Shown here: positions 25,951 to 33,436 of the stretch, piece after piece
Layout: each line of letters opens with the position of its first letter
Position numbering within the stretch: the first letter of the stretch is position 1
Assembly: GCF_900111365.1 (NCBI RefSeq)
Contig: NZ_FOGZ01000008.1
Location: forward strand, 1 to 64,000
DNA from: Propionibacterium cyclohexanicum
GTDB lineage: Bacteria > Actinomycetota > Actinomycetes > Propionibacteriales > Propionibacteriaceae
Direction of reading: 5' to 3'
Length of the DNA stretch: 64,000 nt
Notes under the pieces: generated by a model
The model's input: the letters and a program-made list of their open reading frames with translations, nothing else
What the model was told of the DNA's origin: nothing
The model's database searches: none
Program-made: the position numbers and the translations under genes

Positions 25951-26430
25951 GCCGATTCCCGGCTGCGCAGCGCGCCGCAGTCATGTCCGCAGTCCCCGCT
26001 GCGTCCCTGCCTGCTGCATCCACACGTGGCATGGACTCCCGTTCGCGCCCCCGCGTCGCGAAGGCAGCGATGGCCGGTGTCGACCGCCAGGACGACCTCG
26101 AAGAGGTCCGAGAGGGCCGCGCCGATGTGGGAATCGGCGAGTTCATAGCGGGTCGAGCGCCCCTGGGGCAGCGCCACGAGGATCCCGCAGCCCCTCAGGC
26201 AGGCGAGGTGATTCGAGACGTTGGTCCTTGTCAGGCCAAGATCATCGGCGATGGCGCCTGGACTCGCGGGCGCGTCGAGCACTCGGAGCAGGATCCGTGC
26301 GCGGGTGGGATCGGCCAGACATGGCCAGAATCATTAAGGCATGGAACGGCAGGATCCGTGCGCGGGTGGGATCGGCCATCGCACGGCCGATCCTCGTCAT
26401 CGCGTCGAGCCTTTGGGAACTGGTCAGCAC
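25947..26430 (-). pseudogene. CmtR-like ArsR/SmtB metal-responsive repressor, split by a 61-bp insertion
   Basis: The intact C-terminal part (111 residues from 26282) has the winged helix LGLTRTNVSNHLACLRGCG, with the C-x3-C pair used for Cd/Pb binding in CmtR, then LAVDTGHRC and an extra Cys-rich tail. Its N-terminus, MLTSSQRLDAMTRIGRAMAD (GTG at 26430, TATGGT six bases upstream), lies in another frame. Between them is a 61-base insertion: a 30-base direct repeat (26288-26317 and 26349-26378) and 31 bases of filler. Deleting 61 bases restores a continuous CmtR-like protein. It could be a pseudogene, an assembly error or a reversible switch. Confidence 0.75.
26288..26378. repeat. 30-bp direct repeat, 61-bp period, inside the CmtR-like gene
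   Basis: Two exact 30-base copies (26288-26317, 26349-26378) separated by 31 bases that contain an imperfect inverted repeat (CATGGCC and GGCATG around 11 bases). The period of 61 is not a multiple of three, so loss of one copy plus filler would restore the reading frame. Confidence 0.95.
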
Positions 26431-26513
26431 AGGCTGACCATACAGCGAGTGCCCACGCGTTCCCCGCGCGCCACGTCGCCATGGCGTGACCGGCGATCTG
26501 CGAGCACTCGAGC

Positions 26514-26542
26514 TGGCGACCCGGGGAATGCGGTGCTAAAAT
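26514..26542 (+). promoter_or_regulatory. Candidate promoter of the orphan ABC transporter leader
   Basis: TGGCGA and TAAAAT separated by 17 bases. Transcription from here would give a leader of about 180 bases before the permease start. Confidence 0.45.
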
Positions 26543-26551
26543 GTCGGCGCC

Positions 26552-26723
26552 GCCGGGTCGCCAGGGCTTCTGGCTCCGGCATGTGTGCTGCGCCAGGAGG
26601 TGAGAACGATGGACGCCGACAGTAGTAGTCCCCGATCGACATTCCATTCATCCCACCCCGTGCGGTGCACTCTCGACTGACCTGAGCGTCGGGCCTCCTC
26701 GTGCCGTACGGGCGATCGGAGGC
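26552..26723 (+). ncRNA. Structured 5' leader with small ORF and SD-sequestering hairpin
   Basis: Three elements in order. First, a hairpin at 26552-26580 with outer stem GCCGG/CCGGC and inner CCAG/CTGG. Second, a 23-codon ORF at 26609-26680. Third, a hairpin pairing GCCTCC (26693-26698) with GGAGGC (26718-26723), which contains the SD of the permease gene. No riboswitch class I know (M-box, yybP-ykoY, ykkC, cobalamin) matches its conserved bases. Translation of the small ORF or a ligand could decide whether the SD is free; this is inference. Confidence 0.5.
26609..26680 (+). CDS. Putative 23-residue leader peptide
   Basis: An ATG preceded by the near-ideal SD AGGAGGTGAG at five bases. The peptide begins MDADSSSPR, contains six serines and one cysteine, and ends CTLD. 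It stops 47 bases before the permease ATG. The strong SD argues for real translation. The acidic, Ser/Pro start superficially recalls MgtL-type leader peptides (inference only). Confidence 0.5.
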   Translation: MDADSSSPRSTFHSSHPVRCTLD

Positions 26724-26727
26724 TGTC

Positions 26728-28470
26728 ATGACCCTCATCACTCCAACCGGACGCGCCGCGCGTCCCACCGACCGCACAGGCGGCGTGCTGGCCGATCTGT
26801 GCATCCTCATCGTCGCCGCCGCCCTGCTGTGGGGCCTCGTCCAGATGGGTCAGCGCGCCAGCGCGCCGGCCAGCATGGCTGCCGCGCAGGGCACACTCGA
26901 CACGAACCCATGGCTGCTGCCGGGATACACCGGCCAGTCACTGGTGCGGATGTTCGCCGCCCTGGCGGCATCCGTCGTGTTCACCTTCGTCTATGCCACC
27001 GCCGCCGCCCGATCCCGGCGTCTCGGTGCGGTACTCATCCCGCTGCTGGACGTCCTGCAATCGGTGCCCGTGCTCGGCTTCCTCTCGGTGACGGTCACCT
27101 TCTGGATAGCGCTGTTCCCGGGCAGCCGGATGGGGCTGGAATGCGCGTCGGTCTTCGCGATCTTCACCTCCCAGGCGTGGAACATGACCTTTGCGCTGCA
27201 CGACTCGATGATCGCCCAGAAGCAGGACCTCGTGGAATCCGCGCGCCTGTTGCGCCTGACCCGGTGGCAGCGCTTCTGGACGCTCGATCTGCCCGGCGGC
27301 ATGATTCCGCTCACCTGGAACGCCATGATGAGCTTCGGTGGCGGCTGGTTCTTCCTCACCGCATCCGAGGCCATCTCCGTCAACGGGCACTCCTATGTGC
27401 TTCCCGGTATCGGCAGCTATGTGGCCGCCGCGTCCCAACAGCGCCAGCTCGGGCGGCTGTGCCTCGCCATTGCCGTGATGCTCGTCACGGTCTGGCTGCT
27501 CAACGCCGTCGTGTGGAGCCCCCTGTTGACCTGGGCCCAGAAGTTCCGCCTCGGCGACACCGGCTCCTCCGAGAACTCCCGCTCCGTGGTGCTCGATCTG
27601 CTGCGCCGCTCGCACCTGGCCGCCCTGGCCACAGCGCTCGGGCGGAGCCTCAGCGAGGTCTTCGACACCCTCACCAGGCCATTCGGCGCCGGGACCGGCT
27701 GGCCGGCAGCCGCCCGCCCGCGCCGGCGGGTGGGCGACATCGTGTGTGCCGCTGCCATTGCGGTGCCGTGCGTGTGGGGTGCCCTCGCGATGGTGGGCAC
27801 TGTACAGGCCGGACCCGGGCTCGGGGAGTTCGGACGCGCCTTCGCGCTCGGGCTCGCGACCCTGGGGAGGGTGGTTGCGGTCATCGTGCTCGGGACCCTC
27901 ATCTGGGTGCCGGTGGGTGCAGTGATCGGCATGAACACCAGACTGCGTACCATTGCCCAGCCCATTGTCCAGATGCTGGCCAGCTTCCCGGCGAACTTCC
28001 TGTTCCCCTTCGTGACGCTGCTGCTGGTCAGGCACCACTGGAGCCTGAACTGGGGCGGCATCGTGCTCATGGCGCTGGGCTCGCAGTGGTACATCCTGTT
28101 CAACGTCATCGCCGCTGCCAGCGCGATGCCGGCCGACCTGAGGGAGGCCGCCACGAGCCTAGGGCTGCCCCGCGCGCTGCGGTGGCGCACGCTGATCCTC
28201 CCAGCGATCTTCCCTGCCTGGGTCACCGGGGCGCTCACCGCCGCCGGCGGCGCCTGGAACGCATCGATCGTGGCCGAGGTGGTCAGCTATGGCGATACGA
28301 CCTTGCGCGCCACCGGACTCGGGGCCTATGTCGCCGACGCGACGGCAGCCGGAGACTTCCCCCGCGTCCTCGTCGGAGTGCTCGTCATGTGCGTCTACGT
28401 CGTGGGACTCAACCGCCTCGTCTGGCGCCCGCTCGGCGCCCTCGCCAACCGCCGTTTCAGCATTGCGTGA
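26728..28470 (+). CDS. ABC transporter permease with two fused permease domains (NitT/TauT-like)
   Basis: 580 residues containing two BPD_transp_1 halves: the first has its EAA-like loop at LVESARLLRLTRWQRFWTLD, the second at LREAATSLGLPRALRWRTLI. This fused architecture belongs to the nitrate/sulfonate/taurine superfamily. The ATG follows CGGAGG, which is paired in a leader hairpin; a GTG nine codons upstream is the ORF limit but lacks an SD. No substrate-binding protein is encoded next to it, so the substrate is unknown. Confidence 0.85.
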   Translation: MTLITPTGRAARPTDRTGGVLADLCILIVAAALLWGLVQMGQRASAPASMAAAQGTLDTNPWLLPGYTGQSLVRMFAALAASVVFTFVYATAAARSRRLGAVLIPLLDVLQSVPVLGFLSVTVTFWIALFPGSRMGLECASVFAIFTSQAWNMTFALHDSMIAQKQDLVESARLLRLTRWQRFWTLDLPGGMIPLTWNAMMSFGGGWFFLTASEAISVNGHSYVLPGIGSYVAAASQQRQLGRLCLAIAVMLVTVWLLNAVVWSPLLTWAQKFRLGDTGSSENSRSVVLDLLRRSHLAALATALGRSLSEVFDTLTRPFGAGTGWPAAARPRRRVGDIVCAAAIAVPCVWGALAMVGTVQAGPGLGEFGRAFALGLATLGRVVAVIVLGTLIWVPVGAVIGMNTRLRTIAQPIVQMLASFPANFLFPFVTLLLVRHHWSLNWGGIVLMALGSQWYILFNVIAAASAMPADLREAATSLGLPRALRWRTLILPAIFPAWVTGALTAAGGAWNASIVAEVVSYGDTTLRATGLGAYVADATAAGDFPRVLVGVLVMCVYVVGLNRLVWRPLGALANRRFSIA

Positions 28471-28483
28471 AGGAGGATCTGCC

Positions 28484-29755
28484 ATGACCAACCAGGCACT
28501 CATCGAAGTGGACGATGTCACCAAGGCCTTTCCCGCCCAGGAAGGCGGCACCTTCACGGTGCTCGACCACGTGGACCTCCGCCTCGAGGACGGCGAGATC
28601 CTGGCCATCCTCGGCAAGTCGGGATCGGGGAAGTCGACCCTGCTGCGCTGCATCGCCGGGCTCATCGCCCCCAGCGAGGGTACCATCCGTTACCGGGGAG
28701 CCGAGCTGGCAGGTGCCAATCCCGGCGTCGGCATGGTCTTCCAGACCTTCGGCCTGATGCCCTGGCTGGACGTCCGTGAGAACGTCGAACTGGGCCTGCG
28801 GGCGCGCGGCGTCGCCCGGGCTGAGCGCACCGCGCGCGCGGAGGAGCTCATCGATGTGATCGGGCTGAGCGGATTCGAGAATGCCTATCCCCGGGAACTG
28901 TCGGGCGGCATGCGCCAGCGGGTCGGCTTCGCCCGCGCCCTGGTCACCCAGCCGGATGCCCTGCTCATGGACGAACCCTTCTCTGCCCTGGACGTGCTCA
29001 CGGCAGAGAACCTGCGGACCGAGATCGTTCGTCTGTGGTCCGAGCCCGACTTCCCCACGAAGAGCATCTGCATCGTCACGCACAACATCGAGGAGGCCGT
29101 GCTGCTCGCCGACCGTGTCGTGGTGCTGGGCTCCAACCCCGGGCGGGTGCGTCACGAGACACGCATCGATCTGGCACGTCCGCGCGAGCGCCGCAGCGAA
29201 GCGTTCGGAGCCTATGTGGACGAGCTCTATGCTGTCCTCACCGGTCAGCCGGTCGACCCCGCCGCGCCGGCCACGAGCCCGGCCAGCAATCCGCTGCCGC
29301 AGGCCAGCGTCGGCGGCATGGCCGGTCTCGTCTCGCTCGTGGCGGGCGGCCCGAACGGCGGCGACCTGGCCGACCTGGCGGCGAGCCTCAAGTTCGAGGT
29401 GGACGATCTGCTCCCCCTGGTGGACGGGGCGACGATGCTGGGACTGCTCCATGTGGACGCCGGGCAGGCGCAGGTGACCGATGACGGGCTCGCATGGGTG
29501 CGCAGCGACATCGACGAGGGCAAGCGGCTGTTCGGGCGGCTCGCCGCCCAGCGGGCGCCGCTCGTGCACGCCATATGCGCAGCACTGGATTCCAGCGATG
29601 AGGGCACCTTGCGGCTCGATTTCTTCCGCGACCTGCTGCGACGCTCGTTCACGCGTGAGGCGCTCGAGGAGCAGCTGGCAACCGCCATCGACTGGGGCCG
29701 GCATGGCGAGCTGTTCGACCTGGAGCCCGACGGCGAGGTGCTGAGCCGCGGGTAG
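28484..29755 (+). CDS. ABC transporter ATP-binding protein with AAA-associated C-terminal domain
   Basis: 423 residues, starting after AAGGAGGATCTGCC. The first 260 residues are a NitT/TauT-type ATPase (Walker A GKSGSGKSTLLRC, signature LSGGMRQRVGFARAL, Walker B ALLMDEPFSALD). The rest matches the AAA-associated C-terminal domain, which I place from about residue 280 (MAGLVSLVAGGPNGGDLADL) to the end. The added domain probably acts as a regulatory or substrate-sensing part. The gene is 13 bases behind the permease. Confidence 0.85.
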   Translation: MTNQALIEVDDVTKAFPAQEGGTFTVLDHVDLRLEDGEILAILGKSGSGKSTLLRCIAGLIAPSEGTIRYRGAELAGANPGVGMVFQTFGLMPWLDVRENVELGLRARGVARAERTARAEELIDVIGLSGFENAYPRELSGGMRQRVGFARALVTQPDALLMDEPFSALDVLTAENLRTEIVRLWSEPDFPTKSICIVTHNIEEAVLLADRVVVLGSNPGRVRHETRIDLARPRERRSEAFGAYVDELYAVLTGQPVDPAAPATSPASNPLPQASVGGMAGLVSLVAGGPNGGDLADLAASLKFEVDDLLPLVDGATMLGLLHVDAGQAQVTDDGLAWVRSDIDEGKRLFGRLAAQRAPLVHAICAALDSSDEGTLRLDFFRDLLRRSFTREALEEQLATAIDWGRHGELFDLEPDGEVLSRG

Positions 29756-29774
29756 CCGAACCGGACGTGCACAA

Positions 29775-29828
29775 CGGATGGTCCCGGCCACCCACCCGCC
29801 CGAGGACGGGAAGAGCCGGGACCATCCG
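29775..29828. terminator. Bidirectional terminator between the ABC operon and gap
   Basis: A perfect 14-base inverted repeat, CGGATGGTCCCGGC at 29775-29788 and its complement at 29815-29828, between two convergent genes. The inner CCCG/CGGG can extend the structure. No T run follows. Confidence 0.75.
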
Positions 29829-29854
29829 GTATCCGCTGGGTCAGTGACTCACAC

Positions 29855-30859
29855 TCACAACTGCGCACCGATGATCTGCGAGAGCTCGACGAGCCGGTTC
29901 GAGAAGCCCCACTCGTTGTCGTACCAGCCGAGCACCTTCACCTGGGAACCGATGACCTCGGTCAACGGCGCGTCGAAGATCACCGAGTGCGGGTTTCCCA
30001 CAATGTCCGAGGAGACGATCGGGGCCTGCGAGTAGGCGAGATAGCGGGAGAGTCCCTGGGACTCAGAGGCCGCCCGGAAGGCGTCCTTCACGTCCTGCTC
30101 GCTGACCTTCTTGCTCACCACCGCCGTGAGATCGGTGATCGAACCGACCGGTACCGGTACGCGCAAGGCGAAGCCGGTGAGCTTGCCGTCCAGCTCGGGG
30201 ATGATCTTGCCGATGGTCCTCGCTGCACCCGAGGAGGTCGGGATGGTGGACAGCGCGGCAGCCCTTGCTCGACGAAGATCCTTGTGAGGTGCGTCGTGCA
30301 GACGCTGGTCACTGGTATAGGCGTGCACCGTGGTCATGAGCCCGCTCTCCAGCCCGAAGGCGTCGTGCAGCACCTTGACCATCGGTGCCAGGCAGTTCGT
30401 GGTGCACGAGCCGTTCGAGAAGACGTCCGCCGAGCTGACGTCCAGCCCATCGGAGTTGACGCCGAGCACGACGGCGGGCACATCGCCCTTGGCCGGAGCC
30501 GAGACGATCACCTTGCGGGCACCGCCGCTCAGATGGGCCCTCGCGGTCTCGGCAGTCGTGAAGCGCCCGGTCGACTCGATGACGACATCGGCGCCGACCT
30601 CAGCCCAGGGGATCTGGGCCGGGTCCCGCTGGGCGAAGACCTTGAAGGACTGATTTCCCACGGTGATCGTGTCGTCCCCGGCACTGACCCCGTCGAGATG
30701 ACCGGAGATCGAGTCCCATTCCAGCAGGTCGGCGAGTGTCTGCACGTCGGCGATGTCGTTGACGCCGACCACCTGCACGTCCGCGTCGTTCTTGAGCGCG
30801 GCCCGCAGGTAGGTACGCCCGATCCGTCCGAATCCGTTGATGCCGATACGAATGGTCAT
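29855..30859 (-). CDS. gap: Glyceraldehyde-3-phosphate dehydrogenase
   Basis: 334 residues. NAD-binding INGFGRIGRTYLRAAL, the catalytic cysteine in NGSCTTNCLAPM, and WYDNEWGFSNRLVEL are diagnostic. It oxidises glyceraldehyde 3-phosphate in glycolysis. The ATG has its own AAGGAG six bases upstream but also overlaps the stop of a tetR gene as ATGA, so it is co-transcribed with a regulator. It lacks the usual pgk-tpi neighbours, so it may be a second, conditionally expressed copy (inference). Confidence 0.95.
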   Translation of the reverse strand: MTIRIGINGFGRIGRTYLRAALKNDADVQVVGVNDIADVQTLADLLEWDSISGHLDGVSAGDDTITVGNQSFKVFAQRDPAQIPWAEVGADVVIESTGRFTTAETARAHLSGGARKVIVSAPAKGDVPAVVLGVNSDGLDVSSADVFSNGSCTTNCLAPMVKVLHDAFGLESGLMTTVHAYTSDQRLHDAPHKDLRRARAAALSTIPTSSGAARTIGKIIPELDGKLTGFALRVPVPVGSITDLTAVVSKKVSEQDVKDAFRAASESQGLSRYLAYSQAPIVSSDIVGNPHSVIFDAPLTEVIGSQVKVLGWYDNEWGFSNRLVELSQIIGAQL

Positions 30860-31512
30860 GCTGACTCCTTCTTGTCGATGTGTTCGCCCCTGTCCAGGCC
30901 TGGTCCGAGGGCGGCTGTGTGGTTTCGAGGGGCTTTGGGCGCGGGGTCGCGACAGTCTGCCGCGGCATCGAGCAGCGCGACCGCGCCCCGCATGGCGGCG
31001 TCCATCGGGGCCTGCTCGCCCTGGGCACGGGAGAGCACATAGCCGCCCTGGAGGACTGCCTGGAGGGTGCTCGCCAGATCTTCCGGATCGAGCTGGGGCG
31101 GAAGCTGGCCGGCATCGATTGCCTCGCGGATCGTGTCGGCCCACAGCCGGTGCATCTGCTCGAAGGCCTCGCCCACCAAGCCGAGCAGCTCGGGATCGGC
31201 GAGGACCTCGGGGTCCTGGGTCATCCGGCCCACGCGGCATCCCTTGGTGCCGGGCCGAGGTGCCAGGAGGTTGGCCTTGAGCCGATCGAGGGGGTCGCCA
31301 TCTGCGGTGAGGGTGGCATTCCTGGCCATCGCCGTATCGATGCTCAGGCGCATCGCCTGGACGGCGAGATCGTGCTTGCCGCTGAAGTGGTGGTACATGC
31401 TGCCCTGGCCCACTCCGGCAGCCGCCATCACCTCACGAGGGCTCGTGGCCGCATAGCCGCGCTCCCACAGCAGCGAGGCCATCGCCTCGATGAGCTTCTC
31501 CTTGGACCCCAT
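30856..31512 (-). CDS. TetR-family transcriptional regulator coupled to gap
   Basis: 218 residues. The N-terminal helix-turn-helix reads GYAATSPREVMAAAGVGQGSMYHHFSGK in two parts, with Tyr-His-His-Phe typical of TetR. The C-terminal ligand domain resembles the YxaF/AcrR-like group (TKGCRVGRM, ADPELLGLVGEAF). The ATG follows AAGGAG. A perfect 20-base palindrome lies 108 bases upstream and is the likely operator. The stop overlaps the gap ATG. Confidence 0.9.
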   Translation of the reverse strand: MGSKEKLIEAMASLLWERGYAATSPREVMAAAGVGQGSMYHHFSGKHDLAVQAMRLSIDTAMARNATLTADGDPLDRLKANLLAPRPGTKGCRVGRMTQDPEVLADPELLGLVGEAFEQMHRLWADTIREAIDAGQLPPQLDPEDLASTLQAVLQGGYVLSRAQGEQAPMDAAMRGAVALLDAAADCRDPAPKAPRNHTAALGPGLDRGEHIDKKESA

Positions 31513-31620
31513 CAGCTCCTTCTCCGCCCCCCGTGCCGAATACCGTGCCAGCCAGATTCCGCCATCCCCTCGTGACACCAGGACCGCAGGCCTGAATACC
31601 GACTCGCCAGCCAACCCAAC

Positions 31621-31640
31621 TGTACCTACTAGTAGGTACA
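31621..31640. promoter_or_regulatory. Perfect 20-bp palindrome, candidate TetR operator
   Basis: TGTACCTACTAGTAGGTACA reads the same on both strands. Length and symmetry fit a TetR dimer site. It lies upstream of the tetR-gap pair, implying autoregulation and control of gap. Confidence 0.7.
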
Positions 31641-31734
31641 AACTCAAGACACCTCACCCCACGCCAGCGAGCTGCCGCGCTGGGGTCTCGGCCTGGGATC
31701 TTCGAGGCGCTAGCGGTCCGCGCCACCGCGACTC

Positions 31735-31762
31735 GGCTGCCTGCGGGGCCCCGCAGGCAGCC
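31735..31762. repeat. Perfect 28-bp palindrome
   Basis: GGCTGCCTGCGGGG followed immediately by its exact complement. With no loop it would form a strong hairpin with a forced four-base turn. It may be a terminator, or a protein site. Confidence 0.85.
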
Positions 31763-31798
31763 GTTCCCGGGTTGCCTGGCCCGGCGTACCCGGCGAAG

Positions 31799-31877
31799 GC
31801 GTGCTTTTTCTGCCCGAAGTTGGACCGCACAGCTCGCTGGCGCCGATTTCACCCGACTTGGGGCAGAAAAAGCACGC
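31799..31877. repeat. Inverted repeat with 22-bp arms and 35-bp loop
   Basis: Arms at 31799-31820 and 31856-31877 match at 21 of 22 positions; the core GCGTGCTTTTTCTGCCC is perfect. The T/A run within the stem is unlike the surrounding GC-rich DNA. It could be a terminator for fluC or a small non-autonomous element. Confidence 0.8.
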
Positions 31878-32000
31878 ACAGGCGATCTGGCCAGCCAGCT
31901 TCTCGCCCCCCACACACCTGTCCGTGAGCTGCCCACTCACATACCTGCCCGTGGGCTGCCCTGTCTGCCTGCCCGGACCTTCTGCCGAGGCCACCCGCCC

Positions 32001-32372
32001 TCAGCCGATGAGCGCGCCGAGCCACCACCCGAACAGGGCCACTGCCACTGCGACGACCGCCATTGCGATCTGCAGCGTGACTGCCACCCCACCGCGCCCG
32101 GCCAGCGCGAGGCGCGTCACCTCGACATTGGCAGTGCTGAAGGTGGTGAATCCCCCCAGCAAGCCGGTGCCCAGCACGGCCAGCAGAGATGCCTCGCCGC
32201 CGTGGGCAAGGGCCTGGCCGCTCAGCAAGCCGAGCAGGAAGGAGCCGAGGACGTTGATGACCAATGTCCCCACGGGCACCGAGTGCCGCCAGAAACGCCC
32301 GATGAGCCCATCGAGCCGGAAGCGGCACCAGGCACCGATTCCGCCCGCGAGGAAGACGAATACCCAGCTCAT
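32001..32372 (-). CDS. fluC: Fluoride channel FluC (CrcB), second subunit
   Basis: A 123-residue four-helix protein with GGIGAWCRFRLDGLI, VGTLVINVLGSFLLG and LGGFTTFSTANVE, the conserved pore and sodium-site segments of Fluc channels. It exports fluoride passively. The ATG overlaps the stop of the other fluC gene (ATGA). Paired fluC genes usually give a heterodimer. Confidence 0.93.
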   Translation of the reverse strand: MSWVFVFLAGGIGAWCRFRLDGLIGRFWRHSVPVGTLVINVLGSFLLGLLSGQALAHGGEASLLAVLGTGLLGGFTTFSTANVEVTRLALAGRGGVAVTLQIAMAVVAVAVALFGWWLGALIG

Positions 32373-32809
32373 ATCGTCCCCTCGCGGTGTGAGCGCGCGC
32401 GCCGCGCCCGATGGTGGCGGTCGGCGGTCATCGTGCCGGCCAAGCAGCACAGGAAGCCACCGGCCAAGCTGGCCAGCAGATAGCCGAGGGCCAGGGCCCA
32501 CAGCCCGGATCGCAGCAGGGAGACCGTCTGGACGGCAAAGCTGCTGTAGGTGGTGAACCCGCCCATCACTCCGGTGCCGACACCGAGCCGGAGCTCGCGC
32601 CGCCAGCCCTCGTCCGGGCCGGTGAGCACCAGCTCGCGGAGCAGCCAGCCAAGGATGAATGCACCGAGCAGATTGATCGTCAGCACAGTGGCCGGGAAGT
32701 GGCCGGCGTGATCGGGCCACCGGGCGGCAGCCAGCGCCCGCAGGAGCGTTCCGACGCCACCCCCGGCAATGACGAGCAGGCCGTCGGGGATGCGGTGCTG
32801 TGGGTTCAC
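32369..32809 (-). CDS. fluC: Fluoride channel FluC (CrcB), first subunit
   Basis: 146 residues with GGGVGTLLRALAAARW, VLTINLLGAFILGWL and MGGFTTYSSFAVQT. The GTG start overlaps the upstream universal stress gene stop (GTGA). It has a basic, His/Arg-rich C-terminal tail (RHHRARRARSHREG). With the next gene it forms the fluoride exporter of a riboswitch-controlled operon. Confidence 0.93.
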   Translation of the reverse strand: MNPQHRIPDGLLVIAGGGVGTLLRALAAARWPDHAGHFPATVLTINLLGAFILGWLLRELVLTGPDEGWRRELRLGVGTGVMGGFTTYSSFAVQTVSLLRSGLWALALGYLLASLAGGFLCCLAGTMTADRHHRARRARSHREGTI

Positions 32810-33333
32810 AGCAGGGGTTCCTTCCAGTCCACCACCGCCACCGGCACCAGAAGCACCGGCCGGTGCTGGTGATGGGACAGCTGGGCACCGACAGAGCTGC
32901 CGAGGAAGGTGCGCGGATCGCGGCGGTTCCGTCGTTTCGCACCCACCACGATGGCCGCTGCCTCCACGGTGCGGGCCAGGTGGGTCAGGGCCCGATCGGC
33001 TCGACCGGCGAGATAGCGGAACTGCCAACCGACCTCGCTGCCCGCGCAGAGTTCATCAAGGAATTCGTGCAGCTGCCGGTCACGGTCGTGCCAGGCGTCG
33101 TCCGGCACATCGGGGTCGATCTCGGTGTGCCGGACACTTCCGTCGGCGCGCTCCTCGACGGCGACCCGGGAGGGGTCTGCATAGCCGAAGTACAAGATGC
33201 TGCCACTCACCCGGGCCCACTCGAGTGCGGTGGCCACCACGAGCCCGGTCGTGCCGGGTTCGATGCCGACGACGAAAGGATGCCCAGCGAGCGGGACGAT
33301 ACGCTCCACACTCGGCTGCGGTGTCGTTGTCAT
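32806..33333 (-). CDS. Universal stress protein family member
   Basis: 175 residues, UspA fold. The ATP-binding segment near the C-terminus is VVGAKRRNRRDPRTFLGSSVGAQL followed by HHQHRPVLLVPV, a reasonable G-x2-G-x9-G(S/T) variant. It is the first gene behind the fluoride riboswitch and coupled to the fluC pair, so a role under fluoride stress is likely. The ATG after GGTGAAACGC was chosen; a GTG three codons upstream is possible. Confidence 0.85.
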   Translation of the reverse strand: MTTTPQPSVERIVPLAGHPFVVGIEPGTTGLVVATALEWARVSGSILYFGYADPSRVAVEERADGSVRHTEIDPDVPDDAWHDRDRQLHEFLDELCAGSEVGWQFRYLAGRADRALTHLARTVEAAAIVVGAKRRNRRDPRTFLGSSVGAQLSHHQHRPVLLVPVAVVDWKEPLL

Positions 33334-33366
33334 GCGTTTCACCTATCCGGGGCACAGTCCGCCCCT

Positions 33367-33436
33367 CTACAGGAGCAGGAGTCATCAGCCGGACGGCGGT
33401 TCGGGCAGGGCCCTGGCGGAATCCATCGCCGCAACA
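33367..33436 (-). ncRNA. Fluoride riboswitch (crcB motif)
   Basis: The minus strand shows GGCGATGGATTCCGCC, then CGAACCGCC, then CTGATGACTCCTGC, the conserved order of the crcB aptamer. A short hairpin (GGGGC/GCCCC, 33349-33365) follows directly before the start region of the universal stress gene. There is no T-rich terminator, so translational control is more likely. It should turn on usp-fluC-fluC when fluoride enters the cell. Confidence 0.92.

Larger units (their letters stand above)
31641..32000. other. Palindrome-rich intergenic region between tetR-gap and fluC
   Basis: No supported gene. It holds a perfect 28-base palindrome, a long inverted repeat with 22-base arms, and an imperfect direct repeat of ACCTG(T/C)CCGTG(A/G)GCTGCCC near 31917-31960. 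The last genes upstream on the minus strand are the fluC pair, so some of these hairpins may end that transcript. Confidence 0.6.

Noticed and set aside
26552-26723. M-box, yybP-ykoY or ykkC riboswitch
   Set aside because: Their conserved core sequences are not present; only generic hairpins and a small ORF are seen, so no class was assigned.
31799-31877. Rho-independent terminator with T tail
   Set aside because: The T run is inside the stem, not after it, so a classical terminator cannot be claimed; kept as an inverted repeat.
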